Shown here: positions 33,383-44,572 of the stretch, in pieces | How positions within the stretch are numbered: the stretch's first letter is position 1 | Layout: every line of letters starts with the position of its first letter | Program-made: the position numbers and the translations under genes | Notes under the pieces: model-generated | Told to the model about the DNA's origin: nothing | Databases searched by the model: none | What the model saw: the letters and a program-made list of their open reading frames with translations, nothing else | Origin: Sordaria brevicollis | Lineage: Eukaryota > Ascomycota > Sordariomycetes > Sordariales > Sordariaceae | DNA length: 64,000 nucleotides | Reading direction: 5' to 3' | Assembly (NCBI GenBank): GCA_033439795.1 | Contig: JAUTDP010000001.1 | Coordinates: 5,456,001 to 5,520,000, forward strand

Positions 33383-35749
33383 TTACACAAAGTCAAAAGT
33401 ATCACCCTGCTCCGTAATCATCTTGCCCGCCCTCTTGGTGCCGACAATCCTCTCCAGCTTCATGATATCATACTTGCTGAACATGACCTTGATATGGCCC
33501 TGTCCATGCTCCAGCATCAAGCTCTGCTCGCTCTTTTGCAAGTAACCGCCCGCAATCTCCTTATAGAAGATGGGGTTATCCGGCAGCCCGTAAAAGATGA
33601 CGCGCTTGACGCCCTTGATGGCGTACCGCCTGAAATGGTGGGCACGCTCCGTATACAACAAAACGCGGTGGCGACCCGTCAAGAAATGCGAGCGCGCGCG
33701 AGACGCCTCGGGCGTGTCGGCGTACTCGGAGATGTTGCCGAACGTGACGCTCTCGACGGCCGGGTTGTTGGCAAAGTAGTTGCGCACGCGCACAAAGTCG
33801 AGGTAGGAAGGGATGAAGATGAGGGTTCCCTGCGAGTCCTTGGCGCGCTTGATGAGCGTGGGCACGATGGCCTTGGTGAAGTAGGCGAAGCGGGCGTCCG
33901 GGTCGGCGGCGATGGTGGCGGCGTCGAACCGGCTGAAGGTCTGCCGGGTCTTGACGCCGAGGTACTGGATCACGCCCGGGTATTCCGGCTGGATGCGGGC
34001 CTTGCCGGCCCAGTTGTGGCAGTAGAGACGCTGCAACTCGGCGAGCTCGGGCGTGTTGAAGGCGCTGAAGATGACCGTCTGCCGGAAGTACTTGGCCTGG
34101 TCGTCGAGGTACCAGGGGCGCACGCGCGAGAAGTCGCACCCGTGAGCGTCGCGCGGTTGCAGGTTAAGGTGCTCGAAGATGAACTCGACGTGCTCCCAGT
34201 TTTGCATGAGCAGGGCGTCGGCCTGGTCCACGATAACGAGCTCGATGGACGAGAGGAAGTCGTAGTCGAGCTTCTTCTTTTCCTCTTCGGAGCCGATGGC
34301 CATGCGCAGACCGAGAGGGGAGGCGAAGATGATGTCTGAGTTGTAGAACTGCGAGAAGTACTTGATGGTCTTGCGTGTGAACTTCATACCCAGACGGAAC
34401 ATGTCGTCGTCGCTGCCGGCGAAGAGGTCCCGGAAGTCTTCGGGCTTGTCGTCGGAGAACTTGGTGGACTTGTCAACGTAGCCGTCGTCGAAACGCTTGC
34501 GGTTCTCTTGTTGCTCGGGAGCGGCGACCTTGCAGATCATCTCGACCATCTTGACGCAGGACTGGCGGGTGGGCAGAAGCATCAGAACCTTGGGACGGGT
34601 GAAGCCTTGGTCTCTGAGCTCAAGGGTGTCGTCTCTTTGCAGTTTGGTGTTATTCTTGATAACACGGTCACGAGTCCTGATTATCAAGTTAGCTTTCACT
34701 TCCAGTTCATTGTCCTTGTGACCCTCAGACTTACTTGAAAACGTGGTTGAGCGCATGAAGACACGCCATCCGTCTTATGCTCTCAGACGATGCTACTGTC
34801 CGGTTGCAGTAAAGCATGTCTTGGTAGTTGAAGAACAGAGGTGCTACTGCCTTCTCAGTCTCGTCGAACTCGGTGTGCTTAGCCATCGACTCAGCCAGTC
34901 TTTGCTTAAGCTTGAGGTCGGAAACTCCAGAAATGGAGTGAGGAAGTTTCCGCTCACTCAAATCGTCTGTCTGAGGGGTGTTGTAGTATATCCTGCTGGA
35001 GTTTTGCGCTATCCTGTCGGTCCTCCACTTGTTCGCCTGGATAGCCTTTATCCTCGACTGGAATGTCGACTCCTCCGGGGCAGCAAAGTGAGTTTCGAAT
35101 GGGTCTGAGTCGTCGAGGTCGTCATCTAGGTCGAACAGGTCCTCTAGTGGTGCATCCTGGGGATCTTCCTCTGACTCATCAACCGCATCCACATCCTCCT
35201 TCACCTCTTCGTCATCCTCGTCGTCGCTGTTGTCGTCGTCCCCTGTCTTGGTGGCTTTGTTTGGTCCTTCCTCCTCTGGTTGATGATCCAACTTTCTCTT
35301 CTTTGCTTTTTGAGTGCTCTGGAAACTCTTCAAGAGACTCATGTATGGCTGACCAGACTGGGCTTCCTCCTCTTCATCCTCTTCCTCAGACTCCTCAACC
35401 TCCTCCTCAGAGACTTCGGACTCATCCTCAAAACCCTCTTCCTCATCATTTTCCCTGTTACAATTAGTACAAATTCAAGTTTTCCCTTGGCGCTGAAATT
35501 TTCTTACTCTTCATCCTTGTCGGCAAGTCGAGCGTCGTTGAACTTGGATGGGCGAGGGCCGACACCTCCTCTGCTACCACCTCTTGAACTTCCCCTACCA
35601 CGGCCCCTCGAGGCACCTCTAGCACCACCCCTGGATGATCCTCCTCTACCACCTCCTCTACCACCTCCTCTGCCTCTGAAGCCTCCACCTCCACCTCTTC
35701 CACGACCTCCTCCTCCGCCACGGGGACCGCCGCGACCTCCAAATGCCAT
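33383..35749 (-). CDS. utp25: U3 snoRNA-associated protein 25 (DEF homolog) with N-terminal RGG domain
   Basis: Three exons: 35508-35749, 34735-35454 and 33383-34676. The introns are 53 nt (35455-35507, GTAAGA donor) and 58 nt (34677-34734, GTAAGT donor, GCTAAC branch). The frame totals 751 residues. Residues 1-75 are almost only Gly, Arg and Ser ([20 protein letters not shown] onward). A long Glu/Asp-rich acidic region follows (about 80-225). Then comes the Utp25 core: a degenerate DExD-helicase-like fold with [31 protein letters not shown] (here [18 protein letters not shown]) and [14 protein letters not shown] near the C-terminus. In yeast and animals (digestive organ expansion factor) this nucleolar protein is part of the small-subunit processome needed for 18S rRNA maturation. 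It lies head-to-head with eIF3f. The family call is firm. Confidence 0.93.
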
Positions 35750-36506
35750 CTTGATGTTGTGAGAATTCGACCCAAAATTTGCGATTTGAGGTTTCTGAGA
35801 TGAAAACTGGTGATTATGAAATTGAAATGGATTCGATAGATGTGATACGGAAATTGTATTCAGCCTTGTCAACTAGCCAAGAAGAAAAAGTCCAAAAGTC
35901 CAATGGAATCTCAAATGGAAGGCTTGGCAATAAACAGCCTTGTAACGCCACGCCCCTTGACCCTTGCGGAAAAAGAACAATCTGAACTTCTGAAAGTCAA
36001 GCTGAACGCCAAGAGTGGGGATCTGCTTATCTTATCTTAGCGCGCACAACCCAAAGGTCCCGCATTGCTTGCTGCAAAACCAAAAATTCGAGCAGAGGTC
36101 CCGCCTGTTGGTCCCCATTTTGCCAAAGCTGGATGGAGCAAGGCGAAGGCCGCATCAAAGAAAGTGCTGAATTCGTTGATCGTGACTGCCCGTGAACAGT
36201 GACCCGACTCGACTCTGCCTGCCATTGAACCCCAGTTAAAAAAAGTGCAAAGTGACTTCTCTTTCTGCCATCCAGTCCAGTGTCCAGCCCGTGCCCACCA
36301 AAAGCCCACCACCCCGGCCAACCGCTAGCCTCTCTCCTACCCCGAACCCGAAAGCAGCGTCTGCTGTCTACATTTTCAAAGAGCCCCATAATCTCAACCT
36401 CGACGGCTCCTCCCCTCCTCCTCGAACTCCTGCTCCCTCGATCAACCACCACCACCACCCCTCCTCCACCACCTCACATCACCAACAGCCCCAGCCCGTC
36501 GTCAAA
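35750..36506. promoter_or_regulatory. Shared divergent promoter, utp25 / eIF3f
   Basis: 757 bases between the two start codons of a ribosome-biogenesis and a translation-initiation gene. The eIF3f-proximal part (about 36300-36500) is strongly C-rich/polypyrimidine on the plus strand, as in leaders of highly expressed fungal genes. No other gene seen. Confidence 0.5.
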
Positions 36507-37852
36507 ATGGCTGTCGATCAGGAGTCTTTCGTCCATCTCTCGCGCCCCCTTGCGCCCAACGTGCTTGGCTTCGGTGTCAGCAATGCCCCGCTTACCGTCA
36601 ACATCCAGCCTCAGGTACGTCAACGGAGGCCCGATTTCCTATACTACCAGTCTCTATCTGCCCCTCCACTCCTAAGCTACCTAGTCCCCTACCTTGATGA
36701 CCCTTTGCGCATGTCAAGTCAACCTACCTATGACCTCCTTACTACATCGCGACCATCACCACTACTACTATCACCACCACCATGGCTATCACTATCCACA
36801 ACTATACGATACACGTAGCTAACATATAGCCCTTCGCTTTCCTCACCAACTAGGCTGTCTTCTCCATCATCGACCATGCCGTCAGACGTGACGACCGCGA
36901 CACCCAGTCGACACGGGTGATCGGTGCCCTCGTGGGTGTCCGCAGCGAGGACGGCAGCGAGGTCGAAGTTCGCTCCACCTTCGCCATCCCCCACACCGAG
37001 AACGAGGACCAGGTCGAAGTCGATGTCGAGTACCAGAAGAACATGTTGGCCCTGACCCTCAAGGCCAGCCCCCGCGAGACCCTCCTCGGTTGGTACACCA
37101 CCTCGCACGAGCTCAACAGCTTCAGCGCCCTCATCCAGAACTTCTTCGCCTCTCCCGAGACCGGCACCTTCCCCCACCCTGCCGTCCACCTTACCATCGG
37201 CACCGAGGCCGGCGCCCCCATCGAGACCAAGACCTACATCTCTGCTCCCGTGGCCGTCAGCCCCGAGCGCGCCGCCGAGTCGTGCCTCTTCATTGAGGTC
37301 CCCCATAAGCTCCTCTTCACCGAGGCCGAGCGCGGTGCTCTTGGCTCCGTCGCCGCCGCTGCCGATGCCGAGTCCCGCTCCGCCCCCGTCGTCTCCGACA
37401 TTGAGAATCTCGCCCAGGCCCTCGAGACCGTCTCCGATCTTCTCGAGCGTGTTTCCGGCTTCGTTGGTGAGGTCCTTGACGAGGAGCGTGACGGCAACCA
37501 CGCGCTCGGCCAGTACCTCATGAACGCCCTTTCCCTGGCCCCCAAGGTGTCCAACCTGGCCATCGAGAACGACTTCAACAACCACATCCAGGACGTCCTC
37601 ATGGTCTCGTACCTCGCCAACACCATCCGCACCCAGATCGAGCTCTCCCAGCGCCTGGCCACTGCCAAGCTCGACGAGGGCAAGGAGGCCGGCGAGAAGA
37701 AGGAGGAGGGCGCCGAGGGCGAGAAGAAGAGCGACGGCCAGCGCGGCCAAAGGGGTCAGGGTGGCAAGCGTGGCGGTCGCGGCGGTGGTGCCGGTGGCCG
37801 TGGTGGTCGTGAGCAGAGGGAGCCTAGGGAGCCTAGGGAAGCTGCCGAGTAA
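36507..37852 (+). CDS. eIF3f: Translation initiation factor eIF3 subunit F
   Basis: Two exons: 36507-36614 and 36854-37852, with a 239-nt intron (GTACGT donor, TAG acceptor) in phase 0, giving 368 residues. The MPN domain covers about residues 30-170: [20 protein letters not shown], then [20 protein letters not shown] and [10 protein letters not shown]. The JAMM metal ligands (H-x-H...D) are missing, as in other eIF3f proteins, so it is a structural MPN subunit. The middle ([20 protein letters not shown]) and the C-terminal helices ([40 protein letters not shown]) are typical of the family. The last ~60 residues form an acidic/basic tail ending in an RGG region ([17 protein letters not shown]). 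The eIF3 complex recruits mRNA to the 40S subunit in the cytoplasm. The intron is the longest of those resolved here. Confidence 0.95.
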
Positions 37853-38745
37853 AGGTGGAGCGAAGTTGTGGAAAATGATGGAAAGCGGAAGGAAAATGGA
37901 AAGAGAGAATGAAACTCATTCCAGTTTTTCTTTTTAATGAAAGGCCACTACACACCACCAGGCAGGGGAAAAGAAAGGTTCACAAACACTACTTGAGTCC
38001 CTTTTTGCGCGCCTTTGATTCAGTCACCAGCCTCTTTATGAAGAAAAAGAGAAAGCGACCCCCATCTATGTGTGCGGATTATCTGCCTGCTGTCTATACC
38101 CTGCTGTTTTCGCTACAGCGTTACGAAAGCGCGCGCGCGGTCTTTGGAGAGAGGGGGAGAAGGGTTGAAAAGGAGGGTGAAGAGAGGGTTGCGGGACGGG
38201 ACGTCTTTGGTTGGGTTCTCAAAACAATTTATGGCGTTCATAGGAATACTACTAGAGCCTTCTTACTCAGTCAGGTCAGAGCAGCATGATGAATTGATTT
38301 GGGACATTTTCTGTTTAGAAACACTGATTTGATGCCGATTTTCCTCGAGTCGCGGCTCATGACATGCAATAGTCACTGTTTCATATAAGTCTTATGCTGG
38401 CCATCGATTGAGTGGATTTGACTTGTCTTGCGCTATGCTGCCTGCCTGCTCGGTATAGATACCCTTGGCTAACTTTTGACCTTTCCGTTCTTTCCCCGTA
38501 AAACAACCTTGCGCTACCGTCTCTTTTTTGCTCCTGATTTCCTTGCCTTGCCCTGTTTTATGCACAGTAGTAACATTAGGAGAGTTTGTTTGATACCATG
38601 TCCATGCCAACAAACCATTAGCGAACATCTCTTACATGCTCACAATGCTCGCCCTACTCATTTCTGCTCTATGAATGGTGCCAACACGGCTCCTCGTACA
38701 GTAGCGTAGTTGCCCCTTTGACCATGTCGTTCCCTCCCGTTGATT
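37853..38745. other. Convergent intergenic region, eIF3f / R3H gene
   Basis: 893 bases holding two 3' UTRs. A GCGCGCGCG run lies near 38131-38139. No gene seen. Confidence 0.5.
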
Positions 38746-41390
38746 CTACATGGGAGGTTTCTGTGGCAATGACGCAGGGTTACCATACGTTGGAAGATGG
38801 CTGTAGCCTTGCGGCCCTCCGGACGGCCCCGTCGGTGGCGGGGGACCGCCTGGAATCTTGCTATGGGCGATGTGAGGAGAGGCGTTGGGGGGCATGCCAT
38901 GGTGCTGTGGCGGTACGTGATGATACGGCCCCATCGAGTTGTTGGATCCTTGCCTCGACATGGCGTAGCCCATCGGACCGGGACCGTAGCCCCCCTGGGG
39001 CGGTGGTGGCATCGGTTGTTGATAACCACCGTAGTTCATATGCGCCGGCAAGAACTGAGGGCTGCTGTGGTTCGAGCTGGCATACGGACCCGGCGGCGGT
39101 TGCATCGGGAGCATGGCGCCTCCGGGCAAGAAAGATTGTGTCTTGGGGTTGAGCGCCTGCCGGTTATAGCTGCCGGGAATGGGGTGCTGACTCTTTGGGT
39201 CGTTAGGGTTGGCATTCGCTGGTAGTTGCCCGTAGGCATACGGAATGCCTCCTGGGGACGGACTCGACCGAGACGAATAGCCGGGGCCGGGCTGGTTAAA
39301 GCCTTGCTGTGGCGGACCCCAGGCCGGCTGCGATACACTGGGCATGGGAGGAGTGTATGGTGGAGCAACTTGTGGTTGGGGAGGTTGGTAGCGTTGTTGC
39401 TGTTGCACTGGCACTGCAGGTTGGGGAGCAGAAGGGACCGGATACTGATGATGAGTTAGAAGGGGTGGTGGATCTTGACGGCTACTTTCAAGGTGACTTA
39501 CGTTTCCCATTGCGCCATACTGAGGAGCATATCCGTTATTGGGAACCATTTGCGGAGGAAACGCTTGAGTCTGCTGATACCCTTGATTTTGCGGATACGC
39601 CTGGTTGGGTGCATACGTTGGGACCGCAGCTGGATATGGTGCTTGATACTGCTGAACGTTATACGGGACATTGTTGATGGGGTAGGCTTGAGGTGCCGGT
39701 CCCCACGTTGTCTGCTGAGGGCCTCCGTAATAGACGACGTACTGAGACCGTGAGTCGAAGCCTTCCGAGTCATCGCGACGTTGCTTATTGGCCTTCTTCT
39801 TGCCATTGGGCTTGTCCTTGGCGGATACCGAGCTCGCCCGGGAAACACCATTAGAGTTTTCACCGTCTACACTGTGTTAGTGTCATCTCAAAGGTCAGAT
39901 GGATTCCAAAAGACGAACCTTGGCCCGAAGACTCGGATTCCTTCATGTTGCCGAAGATTCGTTGCCTCGCCCGGTTATAGGCCTCTTCACGTTCTTCCCT
40001 AGTCATCCTTTCTTTGCTATTCGCAGGCTTGTCTTTAGGATCACTGCCCGCTTCCGAAGTGGGTTTTGAAGGATTTGCGCTTGAAGGAGCAAATTCACCG
40101 TCCTCACCACGTCGCATAATCTTCCGGGGTATCACAGCAGGAGCCGGAGAACTGGTGTTAGAAGTTGACGGCGCGACAGTGGATAGTGGTGGAGGAATCC
40201 TGCAGAATGGAGTTCTGTAGATGCGAACTGCGCCCGAGACTGCCTCATATGAGTGCGTCATATGGTAGTAGTCCGCCAGCTTGTGTGTTAACATTCTCCA
40301 AAACGTATTGTTTGGTGGGAAGTCCATAAACGGTTCCCTACAAAGACTCCATGTTAGCAATTCAAGACTACACGGCTGTAAGGAACAAGTTACATACTTT
40401 GAATTTTCCACAAACTCAATGACTTGTTGTTCCATCTTCAAGAGGTTGAACCGATCTTTGTCTGATCGCATGGCCTCAAGAAGCTTTTCATCCGGGTGCT
40501 GGCTGAGGAACCCTCCACCACTGGCCGTCAAGCCATCAGAGGCACCTGGGCCGCTTGCCATGGGCAATTCCGTCTCTGCAGCTGGCTGTTTGTCGGAAAT
40601 GCCACTCTGAGGCGTAGCAAGGTCCAGTTGACCTGGAGTGCCAACCATGGCTTGTGTGGAAATGGTCCGTGGAGGCATGTCCCCAATCTGAATGCGGTGC
40701 ATACGAGCCGCAACCTCGGAGCCCATTCGTGAGCCGTTGAAGTAGGATCCACGGATAGAAAAGGCGTCGTCGTCTTCGGTGGCAGCCTTCATGCTGGCAC
40801 TGTCGTCAGGGCGCAACGACTCCTTCTCGTCCAAAGCATTGAAGGTAGTCCCAGAAGTGATGCTCTTGCCATCCAAGCTTGGCGGCTTGGTTCCGAGCTC
40901 GGAGCTAGAGTCAGCCCTCGAATTGTCGTCCGAAGGTGTCTGACTGATCACGACCTTGTTGGGCGTCGATATAGAGGTAGCCAATGGCACGTCACCAGAG
41001 ACGTTAGAGGTCTGCTTCTCGAGCTTCAAATCTCTGAGTCCATCGACGATGTTGTCCTGGGAGGCTAGAGCCTCGTCGCCTGCCCGTTCCACAGACTGGG
41101 ATGGGTGTCCATCACTCTGAATCGGGGCGGAGGCAGCGCCGGCTGGTGTGGACGCTGGCGCAGGGACAGCGGGAGCCGCCATGATTGGAACTGCAACCTT
41201 ATCCCGGGCGGTCACCGGTGCGTTTGCTTTCGTAGCGGTTGCCATGGTAGCTGAGTCTTTGGATGCCGACGCAGCAGCAACCTGAAGAGCACAGAGTTAG
41301 CAACGGTCTTTTTTTAAGACATAAAGATAGCCAGCGTACCTTTGCGAAAGAGAGTTTGACGTCGTTGCCCGTGGATTGGAACGTCGCCAT
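38746..41390 (-). CDS. R3H and SUZ domain RNA-binding protein
   Basis: Five exons (minus strand order): 41340-41390, 40398-41281, 39919-40337, 39502-39866 and 38746-39444. All four introns (52-60 nt) have GT-AG ends and branch-like CTAAC sites; summed exons give 805 residues. The R3H-type domain is at about residues 284-352 (DRFNLLKMEQQVIEFVENSK, then EPFMDFPPNNTFWRMLTHKL and YYHMTHSYE); such domains bind single-stranded nucleic acid. A SUZ-type stretch follows (about 365-450: PRKIMRRGEDGE to EEREEAYNRARQRIFG). The C-terminal half is Pro/Gln/Tyr/Gly-rich and disordered. Relatives include yeast Rbs1 and animal R3HDM1/ARPP21. Two introns (40338-40397 and 39445-39501) are stopless multiples of three, so unspliced reading looks like one frame. 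A cytoplasmic mRNA-binding role is inferred. Confidence 0.86.
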
Positions 41391-43364
41391 GGCTTTTGCG
41401 GTGTAATGAATGCTGGAAGAGCAGTGCGGATGTTACAAAGAGTCGCGCGCAAGCAGCCGAGAGATGCCTCTATGATATGTATGTTTGTCCGGTGAAGAGC
41501 AGAGCGGGTCGTCGAAAGAGAGAAGACGCTCAGCAAGGTTCGTCGGATCGTGCACGGGTATGTAGAGGACGAAATTCGATGTTGTAGCTTTCTGATGGGA
41601 AGAACTCCAGGTGAATCAAGAAACGAAACGGATCAAAGCGGCGCGAAGCGAAAGAAGAGTGCCGGTGATCATTGTATTCGGGGGTGTTGTCTATTGTCCG
41701 CTCTGAATGCGCAAATGTTGTGAAGCCAGTACCAAAGTCGAATCCTGGACCTCTTCTCCTCTCTGCCTTGTCTTGTGTGTCGTGCCTCTTCTTTCGTCTT
41801 TTTGCTTTTCTTTCCGCCTGGCTGGGGCCTTGTCGGGTTGGGGTTCCAGATTGGTTGAAGGTAGGTACAATGAAAAAGGCCGAAATCCAAAATCGCGGAT
41901 CGGGAAGTTGTCAAGCGGACTCCAAGTCGACGACGACGCCCTAACTCCCAGAAAACAGTCAAGTGTCTGGAAAGGGTGCCGCCAGCCACGGTTGGGCGGA
42001 TGGACGACTGGCGTTGGTGGTTGATGCGGAGGAGGAGGAGGGGTGTGGTGTGGTGTTGTTTCCCGTTTGTGTGGGTTTGGCTTGGTTTGTGAGATAAAGT
42101 GGTAAAGTCAATTTCAAAGTGGTGGTTGCACCCGAAAGTAATCCATCGCCGGGCGGGAGCCTCCTCCCTCAGCCAGGTCCTGGTTGTAGGTAGGTATAGC
42201 CGTGGGTCAGGTCGGTCTGGGCTGCTGCCACAATGTTGCAGGTACGGGTATCTCAGGTCTAGGGGACCGCCTGCCGTGGGCCACACCGCGTGGGCCCTGT
42301 GTTGGCCTGAATTCTAGCGGTGTCAAAATCCGGTCCCCTCCAATCCGCAAAGGGCAAACATGTTGCTTTTTGAAGAGGTTGACAGGACAACCTCAGGACC
42401 CTTACGAGACGCGTACCTTGATTACTCCACCCATCTGGCACTTAACGGTGCTCATGAGGATACGCTTTCTACCTCTACGACGGGATAAAACCGAAGAACA
42501 GTGATCGAAAGAGGGTTGACGAAAGTAGGTACCTATGGCAGGATGAGGGGGAATTGGAGGAGATTGTGAAGAGGGGCTCATCAATACCTCTAGGTATCTT
42601 GGTAGACTTGGCTGTGAAAATGGACAGAAACAATGATCATGATTTCATGATTTCAAGTTTGTTTACAATACGATGTCGACAAAGCCGGACATTTCGAATT
42701 TTGACCTTCATCCCAGGACATAACAACACAAGAAGCCGATGTCAACTCTCTGCCACGGCCGACTGTTTACTTCTCTTCTATTATTGCATCCATCTCAAGG
42801 TTTCTGTCGAAGGAATTGGTGGACACAGAGGCAGAGCGGCCCCCAAAAAGCAAACCAGTGCCGAATGTTTCCCAATTGCTGTCCGCCCACCCCGGTGCAC
42901 TGTGCCGCAACGGGATGCTTCATCTTGGCAGTGTCACGTGCTCCCACCTTGGCAACAACTGAACAGCGAAACTTGGTGTTTGGGCCTTTCTCTCCTGTCA
43001 ATTTGACGGCTGACAACATGCTACACGATCCACCAATCAACCCTCGGATCTCATCCACTCACCTCGAACCGGAAGTTCAGCTTCACTCAAACATTATCAA
43101 GCAACGACATCTTCAATTATCAAAACCAACCGCCTTAGCTTAACCTTTTCAACTGGCCATCCAACTCGAGTTTCATTGAAATATTTAAATAATCATCGAC
43201 CTACGAACTGAGCGGCATCACGACCTGGTCGGCGCTCCACGTTTTCACATCAAACACGTAATTTCAGGAAACAGCATTTGGACGGGGATATTTCAATTTA
43301 TTTGGGCATAAAGCTTCAATTACAAGGGGGCCATCCACATTCCAGCAACCCTCAAGCCGTCAAG
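41391..43364. promoter_or_regulatory. Divergent upstream region of R3H gene and ZCCHC10-type gene
   Basis: About 2 kb between two divergent start codons. TAGGTAGG-type motifs lie at 42186-42195 and GTAGGTACC at 42524-42532. No convincing coding gene. Confidence 0.45.
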
Positions 43365-44362
43365 ATGTATCGGGGACGCAATGTGCCGTCCAAGTCGACA
43401 CCATCGACCGTCCAGTGTCAGAAATGTCTAAAGAGAGATATGTGTTCCCTTCACTTTTCCTCTTGAATGACACGTAGCTAACATTCCCAGAACGCCACTA
43501 TTCATACGAGTGTAAAGCCTCGGCTGCAGAACGGCCCTACATTCCAAGGCCGTCGCGCACCCAGCAGCTCTTTAATCCCAAGTTGTTGCCCAAACTCACC
43601 CAAGCCGCACCACCCCAGGACTTGAAGAAAGGTGTGGCCGACGAGATTTTAGCCCAGAGGGAGGCTGAGCGAGCCAAGAAGAAGGCGCTTGAGAGAGATG
43701 ACGAGTCTCCATCTGGAGATGTGAGCCCAAGGAGAAGCCGGAGCAGGAGCAGGAGTAGGAGCAGGGGAAGGTCAGCTTCGGTGGACTCGGTGTCGACCAT
43801 CTCTACACGGTCTCCATCCCCAGGGCCTTCTCGCCATTCCCGGTCGCCTCCACCCCAACGGAGAGCGCATGCCCAGGATTTCTTTGATGAGCCGGCGGCA
43901 CCCTCAGCTCGCCAACGTTCAGTCGACTCTCGCGATCGTTATTCGAGCCGCAGGTCTGAGAGTCCGGTTAAGCACTCCTCACGGAGAGGGTCCCCGCCTC
44001 CTCATCATCGCCATCGTTCACCATCGCCGCGCCGTGAGCGCGGTCGTGAGCGCGGACGTGGGTCGGGGAGGACAAGGCCATCTAGACGCGATTATTCGGT
44101 TTCCGAGTCCAGGTCCAGGTCACCGGCCCGCTCACCGGTCAGGCGAGACATGAAGGAAGAGAACCACCACAGGGCAGGAAGGCATTATCGGGACAGGGAC
44201 GATGGTGGCCGCGAACAGCCTTCGGGATACAGGAGTCCGTCCCCACAACGACCTCCACAGAGACGTGAACCGTCTCCTCCGCCACAGCCGCCGCGCGAGA
44301 GGAGTCTCAGCCCTTTCAGCAAGAGATTAGCGTTGACACAGGCTATGAATAGGGGTAGATAG
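43365..44362 (+). CDS. ZCCHC10-type zinc-knuckle, RS-rich protein (gene with a likely AT-AC intron)
   Basis: Exons 43365-43437 and 43494-44362, 313 residues. The start MYRGRNVPSKSTPSTVQCQK leads directly into a zinc knuckle. Splicing at an AT-AC boundary joins the codon GGC, giving CQKCLKRGHYSYECK: a perfect C-x2-C-x3-GH-x4-C, followed by ERPYIPRPSRTQQL, which parallels human ZCCHC10 (CLEFGHWTYEC...PSRTAEL). No GT-AG choice keeps the frame open. The rest is an Arg/Ser-rich domain (PRRSRSRSRSRSRGRSAS, many SPSP and RR repeats) like those of splicing factors, so a nuclear RNA-related role is likely but unproven. It is tail-to-tail with Cwf18, 210 bases apart. The protein identity is firm; the intron class is inferred from frame and motif. 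Confidence 0.87.
43438..43493 (+). other. Candidate U2-type AT-AC intron (56 nt)
   Basis: The intron starts ATATGT (the common fungal donor GTATGT with G1 changed to A), has a branch-like GCTAAC at 43477-43482, and ends CAGAAC. It lacks the ATATCC donor and TCCTTAAC branch of U12 introns. The boundary is unique: shifting it by one base either way alters the joined sequence. Confidence 0.72.
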
Positions 44363-44572
44363 GAAGAATTTGTTGCAGTGTTTGTGTTGGGTATCAAAAG
44401 TTAGAGAAATAGCATACTTTCTCTGTAAAACGCAAAATCATAATAGTTTTCTCCCGGGGCTTGGGAGCACCATCTCGTTCTCATCCTTCTTCTTTTCATC
44501 CTGTCGCTCCTTCCACTTTCCTTCGTCCATCCGCCTTGGCTTTGTTGTCCAGCTTCGTGAGCTTTGAACACT

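Noticed and set aside
43438..43493. U12-type explanation for the AT-AC intron
   Set aside because: The donor is ATATGT rather than ATATCCTT and the branch is GCTAAC rather than TCCTTAAC, so a U2-type intron fits better.
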